A stretch of 64,000 bases of DNA from Novosphingobium sp. (GTDB taxonomy: Bacteria; Pseudomonadota; Alphaproteobacteria; Sphingomonadales; Sphingomonadaceae), in NCBI GenBank assembly GCA_017745295.1, contig JAGHZR010000021.1, forward strand, positions 45,545 through 109,544, given 5' to 3'. The number at the start of each line of letters is the position of its first letter. The stretch's first letter is position 1. Position numbers and translations under genes: made by a program. The notes under the pieces were generated by a model, which saw only the letters and a list, made by a program, of their open reading frames with translations, ran no database searches and was not told the DNA's origin. Of this stretch, positions 59,785-64,000 are shown one piece after another.

Positions 59785-60843
59785 ATGCGTAAACAGACAC
59801 TCGCGCGACTTGCATTTGTCGCTCTGGCTCCGTTGGCTTTTTCAATCGTCGCACCGTCATCCAGTGCCAGGAGTACCGGCACACTCTCGAAATTGCCCGC
59901 GCTCGGCGTGGACGCGAATCACGTGACGGTCTCCGGCCTGTCTTCGGGCGGGTTCATGGCGGCGCAATTCTCGGTGATCCATTCCGCCACCGTCAGCGGC
60001 GTCGGCATTGTCGCGGGCGGGCCTTACGGTTGTGGCCTGCTCGGGCTGACGGTGGTCAAGACCTGCATGACCGGCTCGCCTTCCGGCTCCGGGGCAAGGC
60101 TCGCCGCGCAGATCAACGAGATGAGCGGCCTGATCGACCCGCTCGCCCATGTGAAGGGCCAGCGGGTCTATCTGTTCCGTGGCGCTTCGGACACGGTGGT
60201 CGGGCAAGGCGCGCTCGATGCCCTGCGCGACTTCTACAAGGGCGTCGGAGTGCCTGCGGAGAACCTCCAATATCTCGCGAGCTTCCCGGCGGAACACGCC
60301 TTTCTCTCGCTGACCGCCAAGTCGACGTGCGCCTATCTCGGCGGGCCCTACGTCAATCACTGCGGCGCCGACGGGACCGTCGGCGGCCAGCCCCGCTACG
60401 ACCAGCCCGGCGCGATTCTCACCAAGGTCCTGGGTGGCAGCATCACGCCGCCCGCCACCAAGCTGTCGAGCGCGCCGCAGGCCTTCGCGCAATCGCCCTA
60501 CCTCTCGCCGCTGAGCGCCATGGCGGCCACGGGCTATGTCTATGTTCCCAAGCCGTGCAACGCGGCAGGAGCCAATTGCCGCATCCATGTGGTGTTCCAC
60601 GGCTGCGAACAGGCGGCGGCCTATACCGGCGATGCCGTCTACGGGCAGCTCGGCTATAACGCCTGGGCCGATACCAACCGGATCGTCGTGCTCTATCCAC
60701 AAGTCGAGAAAAGCACGCTCTCCGGCAATCCGATGGGCTGCTGGGACTGGTGGGGCTACACCGGAGCCTTCGCCACCCGCTACGGCCCACAGACGCAATC
60801 GGTGCAGGCGATGATCGACCAGCTCGCCCAGACGGGAAGCTGA
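59785..60843 (+). CDS. Secreted PHB-depolymerase-family esterase
   Basis: The 352-residue protein has a signal peptide (MRKQTLARLAFVALAPLAFS) and an alpha/beta hydrolase fold with lipase box GLSSG (S53) in HVTVSGLSSGGFMAAQ. Other blocks are VYLFRGASDTVVGQ (a likely aspartate) and HVVFHGCEQAAAY. These fit extracellular short- or medium-chain polyhydroxyalkanoate depolymerases. GGGGAGGG precedes the start. Feruloyl or acetylxylan esterase is an alternative. Confidence 0.88.
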   Translation: MRKQTLARLAFVALAPLAFSIVAPSSSARSTGTLSKLPALGVDANHVTVSGLSSGGFMAAQFSVIHSATVSGVGIVAGGPYGCGLLGLTVVKTCMTGSPSGSGARLAAQINEMSGLIDPLAHVKGQRVYLFRGASDTVVGQGALDALRDFYKGVGVPAENLQYLASFPAEHAFLSLTAKSTCAYLGGPYVNHCGADGTVGGQPRYDQPGAILTKVLGGSITPPATKLSSAPQAFAQSPYLSPLSAMAATGYVYVPKPCNAAGANCRIHVVFHGCEQAAAYTGDAVYGQLGYNAWADTNRIVVLYPQVEKSTLSGNPMGCWDWWGYTGAFATRYGPQTQSVQAMIDQLAQTGS

Positions 60844-60850
60844 CGCCAGC

Positions 60851-61342
60851 CTACCAGTCCACCCTGTCGCCGGGCGAGATGCCGAGTTCGGCCGCGCGCC
60901 CGGCGTTCAGCTCCAACACGGCGACCACCGGCCCCGCCGAGGGCAACGGCGTCTCGTCGTAAGGCACGGCATCGGCGGCGATGTTGAGAACGCGGTGATC
61001 CGGACCGATGAACAGAAGGTCCAGCGGGATCACCGTGTTCCTCATCCAGAACGCGGCCTTGCGCGGCGTCTTTTCGGGGAAGATCATGCCCTCATCCGCG
61101 CCCATCGAGGTGCGGAACATCAGCCCCTTGGCCTGCTCCGCCTCGCTCGCCGCCACTTCGACCCGAAAGACATGCGACTTTCCGCCCGATGCGACAGTGA
61201 GCGGAACCACCGCCAATCCCGATTCGGGGTGGAGGGATTTCACTTCCCTCGTCGTGCCTCCAGCCTCCGCGCCGTCTTTCGAACAGGCAGCGGGCAAGAG
61301 CAGCACGGGCGCCAACAGGCAGAGGACCAGCTTTCGGTTCAA
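60851..61342 (-). CDS. DUF192 family lipoprotein
   Basis: The 163-residue protein starts best at TTG 61342, right behind recX, giving a lipoprotein signal (LNRKLVLCLLAPVLLLPAAC). The DUF192 core is FRVEVAASEAEQAKGLMFRT, EGMIFPEKTPRKAAFWMRNT and PLDLLFIGPD. The function is unknown; the family is common in secreted or periplasmic form. It may be cotranscribed with recX. Confidence 0.88.
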   Translation of the reverse strand: MNRKLVLCLLAPVLLLPAACSKDGAEAGGTTREVKSLHPESGLAVVPLTVASGGKSHVFRVEVAASEAEQAKGLMFRTSMGADEGMIFPEKTPRKAAFWMRNTVIPLDLLFIGPDHRVLNIAADAVPYDETPLPSAGPVVAVLELNAGRAAELGISPGDRVDW

Positions 61343-61352
61343 CCGTATCGCT

Positions 61353-61895
61353 TCAGTCTTCTCCCGCCTCGGACACCCAGGCCTCGGCATCTTCCGGAGT
61401 CTCGGCATCGATGATCGCGCGCGCCACGTCGAGCCGGTGCCCGGCCCGCAGCATCGCGCCTATATGCTTTTCCCGCAGCGGCCTGTCCGCCTCCTGCACG
61501 CAAAATGGCCCGAACCGCCGCCGCCGCGCCAGCACTAGCGCCGCCTGGCGCTCGGCAGCCTCGTCGGGGCGGACGTCCTCGCGCAGGGCCTCGTCCAGCC
61601 CGGCATGACCCAGCGCCTCGCCCACCCGCCGCGCGCCGTAGCCGCGCCGCAGCAGGCTGCCCGCCTTCATCCGCGCCCAGCCCGCGTCGTCGACATAGCC
61701 GAGTTCGACATAGCGCCCGATCAGCCGCTCCAGATCAGGCGACTCGTCCCCCTCCCAGCCCCGTTCGCGCAATTTGCGCTGCAGATAATCGCGCAGCTTC
61801 CCTTGCGTCGTGGCGAAACGCGCGACATAGGCCAGCGCCAATTCTTCCAGGCGCGGTTCGGAAAGAGGTTGCGGATTGCGACGCTTGACGGACAT
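61353..61895 (-). CDS. recX: RecX family regulator
   Basis: The 180-residue protein is built of three-helix RecX repeats (LEELALAYVARFATTQGKLR, LIGRYVELGYVDDAGWARMK) that modulate RecA filaments in known members. The C-terminal region is divergent and rich in Arg and Glu. recA is not adjacent. The ATG at 61895 opens MSVKRRNPQPLSEPRLEELA, a usual alphaproteobacterial start. Confidence 0.85.
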   Translation of the reverse strand: MSVKRRNPQPLSEPRLEELALAYVARFATTQGKLRDYLQRKLRERGWEGDESPDLERLIGRYVELGYVDDAGWARMKAGSLLRRGYGARRVGEALGHAGLDEALREDVRPDEAAERQAALVLARRRRFGPFCVQEADRPLREKHIGAMLRAGHRLDVARAIIDAETPEDAEAWVSEAGED

Positions 61896-62044
61896 CTTGC
61901 CCTATTCGTGCCACAGTCGGCTCGGATTGGGGAGAGCGCACGGAACCACGTCGTGCGGATTTGCTGCCTCCGGACCAGAAAACCGGGTGACAGCACGGGG
62001 TTCCGGTGAGAATAAACGGTATAACAACAACGGGTTAGAACGAA

Positions 62045-63805
62045 ATGAACGACACCATCAACGTGGTGCCGCGAGCGATCGAAGCACTTGTCGCCACGCC
62101 TAACGACGACGCGCTTGCCCGCCGCTTTGCCGATTTCGACACCTTCTGCGATGCGCTCGACTATGCGGCGCAGGGTCAGCGCGGCTTCAATTTCCACGAT
62201 CCGCGCGGCACGCTGAAGCAGGTCTATCCGTTCAGCCAGCTGCGCACGGATTCACTCAAGGTCGCCCATGCGCTGATCGCGCGCGGCGTGAAACCGAACG
62301 ACCGCGTGGCCCTGATCGCCGAGACCGGCCCGGACTTCGCGGCGCTGTTCTGCGGCGTTGTCTACGCCGGTGCCTGGCCCGTGCCGCTGCCCCTGCCCAC
62401 CAGCTTCGGCGGCAAGGACAACTATATCGAACAGCTCGCCGTCCAGCTTTCCAGCTCGGACCCGATGCTGCTGGTCGGCCCGGACGAGATCGCCGAAATG
62501 ACCGCCCAGGCCGCGACGCGCCAGGGCTGCGACCACGCCACCTGGGCCGATTTCGCCGCGAAAGACGCGCCCGAAGTCGCCCTGCCCAAGGCCGGTCCGG
62601 ACGATATCTGCTACCTGCAGTATTCCAGCGGCTCGACCCGCTTCCCGCACGGCGTCGCCGTCACCCACCGCTCGCTGATGTCGAACCTCGCCGCGCACAG
62701 CCACGGCATGGAACTGATCGACAGCGACCGCTGCATCTCGTGGCTGCCCTGGTACCATGACATGGGCCTGGTCGGCTGCTTCCTCTCGCTGATCGCCAAC
62801 CAGGTCTCGGGCGACTACCTCAAGACCGAGGACTTCGCCCGCCGCCCGCTGGCCTGGCTCGACATGATCACGCGCAACGAGGGCACCTCGATCTCGTACT
62901 CGCCGACTTTCGGCTACGACATCTGCGCTCGCCGCATCTCCAGCCAGAGCCCGGTTTCCGACCGCTTCGACCTGTCGCGCTGGCGCCTCGCCGGTAACGG
63001 CGCCGACATGATCCGCCCGGACGTGATGCAGAGCTTCGTCAATGCCTTCGCCGACGCGGGCTTCAAGGCAACGGCCTTCCTGCCGAGCTACGGCCTTGCC
63101 GAAGCGACGCTGGCCGTCACCATCATGCCGCCGGGCGAAGGCATCCGCGTCGAACTGGTCGAGGAAGAACGCCTCTCCGGTACCCCGCGCGACCTCAGCC
63201 GCCCCGCCCGCTACCGCGCCATCGTCAACTGCGGCAAGCCCGTGCGCGACATGGAAGTGGTGATCCGCGGCGAAAACGGCGCAAGCCTCTCCGACCACAA
63301 GATCGGCAAAGTCTGGTGCCGCGGCACCAGCGTCATGCACTCCTACTTCCGCGATCCCGAAGCGACCGAGGCCTGCCTCGTCGACGGTTGGCTGGACACC
63401 GGCGACATGGGCTACATGGCCGATGGCTACCTGTTCATCGTCGGCCGCGCGAAGGACATGATCATCATCAACGGCAAGAACCACTGGCCCCAGGATATCG
63501 AATGGGCCGTGGAACAGCTGCCGGGCTTCAACCACGGCGACATCGCCGCCTTCTCGGTGGAAACCGACAATGGCGAGGAAGCCCCCGCCGTGCTCGTCCA
63601 CTGCCGCGTCTCCGACCCGGTCAAGCGCATCGAACTGCGCGATCTGATCCGCGACAAGGTCCGCTCGATCACCGGCATGAACTGCGTGGTCGAACTTGTG
63701 CCGCCCAAGAGCCTGCCGCGCACCAGCTCGGGCAAGCTCAGCCGCGCCAAGGCGAAGAAGCTCTACCTTTCGGGCGAGATCGAGCCGTTCAAGCTCGCGG
63801 CCTGA
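62045..63805 (+). CDS. Fatty acyl-AMP ligase / acyl-ACP synthetase-like
   Basis: This 586-residue adenylate-forming enzyme activates a fatty acid with ATP. The P-loop is YSSGSTRFPHGVAVTHRS (193-210), where the usual PKG lysine is a histidine; ISWLPWYHDMGLVGCFLSL, PSYGLAEATLAV and WLDTGDMGYMADGYLFIVGR follow, and the A10 lysine is about K564 (TSSGKLSRAK). The pattern is that of FAAL enzymes that load acyl carrier proteins. In sphingolipid-making alphaproteobacteria a similar enzyme charges the ACP used with serine palmitoyltransferase, which is a reasonable guess here. Confidence 0.9.
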   Translation: MNDTINVVPRAIEALVATPNDDALARRFADFDTFCDALDYAAQGQRGFNFHDPRGTLKQVYPFSQLRTDSLKVAHALIARGVKPNDRVALIAETGPDFAALFCGVVYAGAWPVPLPLPTSFGGKDNYIEQLAVQLSSSDPMLLVGPDEIAEMTAQAATRQGCDHATWADFAAKDAPEVALPKAGPDDICYLQYSSGSTRFPHGVAVTHRSLMSNLAAHSHGMELIDSDRCISWLPWYHDMGLVGCFLSLIANQVSGDYLKTEDFARRPLAWLDMITRNEGTSISYSPTFGYDICARRISSQSPVSDRFDLSRWRLAGNGADMIRPDVMQSFVNAFADAGFKATAFLPSYGLAEATLAVTIMPPGEGIRVELVEEERLSGTPRDLSRPARYRAIVNCGKPVRDMEVVIRGENGASLSDHKIGKVWCRGTSVMHSYFRDPEATEACLVDGWLDTGDMGYMADGYLFIVGRAKDMIIINGKNHWPQDIEWAVEQLPGFNHGDIAAFSVETDNGEEAPAVLVHCRVSDPVKRIELRDLIRDKVRSITGMNCVVELVPPKSLPRTSSGKLSRAKAKKLYLSGEIEPFKLAA

Positions 63806-63827
63806 TCGGCGCTTTCAGATAGGGGAG

Positions 63828-63868
63828 CGGGCCGGGAAGCGTTGTGCTTTCCGGCCCGTTTTCTTTTT
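63828..63868 (+). terminator. Intrinsic terminator of the acyl-AMP ligase gene
   Basis: CGGGCCGGGAAGC and GCTTTCCGGCCCG form a near-perfect 13-bp stem with a 5-nt loop, followed by TTTTCTTTTT. Confidence 0.88.
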
Positions 63869-63878
63869 AAGAACAAGA

Positions 63879-63913
63879 GATAAGCAGGGGAGCATAGCCC
63901 CCCTGCACCCCCA
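63879..63913. repeat. Short repeat, family D, copy 2
   Basis: It is nearly identical to 30358-30393 (one A fewer near the left end). It follows the ligase terminator. The last 87 bp of the window hold no supported feature. Confidence 0.75.
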
Positions 63914-64000
63914 TTACCGTATGCGTGGGGGCACTCCCTCATCGTTGCGCCCAGATTTTGCCCGAAGGGCCTTAAATGCCCTGCGGGCGGCCGCAAGGAG

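Overview
This GC-rich 64 kb window reads as a chromosomal segment of an alphaproteobacterium of the Sphingomonadales, probably a Novosphingobium-like sphingomonad. The support is the NDUFA12-type complex I accessory subunit, DUF3297 and DUF2155 proteins, a five-step HutF-type histidine pathway, a large TonB receptor, and a fatty acyl-AMP ligase of the kind seen in sphingolipid loci. The genus is an inference. I saw no insertion sequence, phage, CRISPR array or rRNA operon. The content is mostly core and metabolic, so the novelty lies in regulation, small RNAs, degenerate enzymes and repeats.

Layout. 0-4.3 kb (minus): a NodT/MacA/MacB-type tripartite exporter, with a divergent LysR regulator (4.4-5.3 kb). 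5.4-6.3 kb: an aldose 1-epimerase behind a LacI-type operator. 6.3-13.8 kb: histidine utilisation, hutC-hutF (minus) divergent from hutI-hutH-hutG-hutU (plus), with a HutC-like site between them. 14-17.5 kb: patatin lipase, a divergent SDR/HxlR pair, mtgA and a DUF1801 protein. 17.6-21.5 kb: a TonB-dependent receptor preceded by a convincing Pho box, divergent from a His-rich cation diffusion facilitator. 21.6-25.6 kb (minus): tRNA-Leu, tig, clpP, clpX. 26-30.4 kb: sppA, then pyrB and a catalytically dead dihydroorotase homologue. 30.6-33.9 kb: SPOR-domain lipoprotein and ParA operon facing a Sel1-SPOR protein. 34-37.3 kb: DUF418 protein, bfd, bfr, nitronate monooxygenase. 37.3-42.1 kb: S9 peptidase, AI-2E/PerM family permease, der. 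42.2-48.4 kb: CHAP protein, DUF3297, tRNA-Val, serS, surE, an NlpD-like amidase activator, a K+ channel and a DUF1761 protein. 48.5-52.6 kb: rimO, two paralogous small RNA genes, a CinA/MoaB-type protein, a small secreted protein and a TauD dioxygenase. 52.8-57.7 kb (minus): tRNA-Trp, a polytopic membrane protein, secE, nusG, rplK, rplA, with a plus-strand GNAT gene wedged between nusG and rplK. 57.9-63.8 kb: aat, DUF2155 lipoprotein, NDUFA12, PHB-depolymerase-like esterase, DUF192, recX and a fatty acyl-AMP ligase.

The most interesting item is the pair of putative small RNA genes at 49.92-50.06 and 50.28-50.41 kb. They keep a 17-nt inverted repeat, a fixed-distance upstream box, an anti-Shine-Dalgarno-like core and an intrinsic terminator at identical internal spacing, while the linkers between them have diverged. 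Other items are the Pho box on the TonB receptor, the PyrC-like pseudoenzyme fused by overlap to pyrB, a histone-H1-like tail on trigger factor, a 187-bp antisense overlap of aat with the DUF2155 gene, and several families of short palindromic intergenic repeats.
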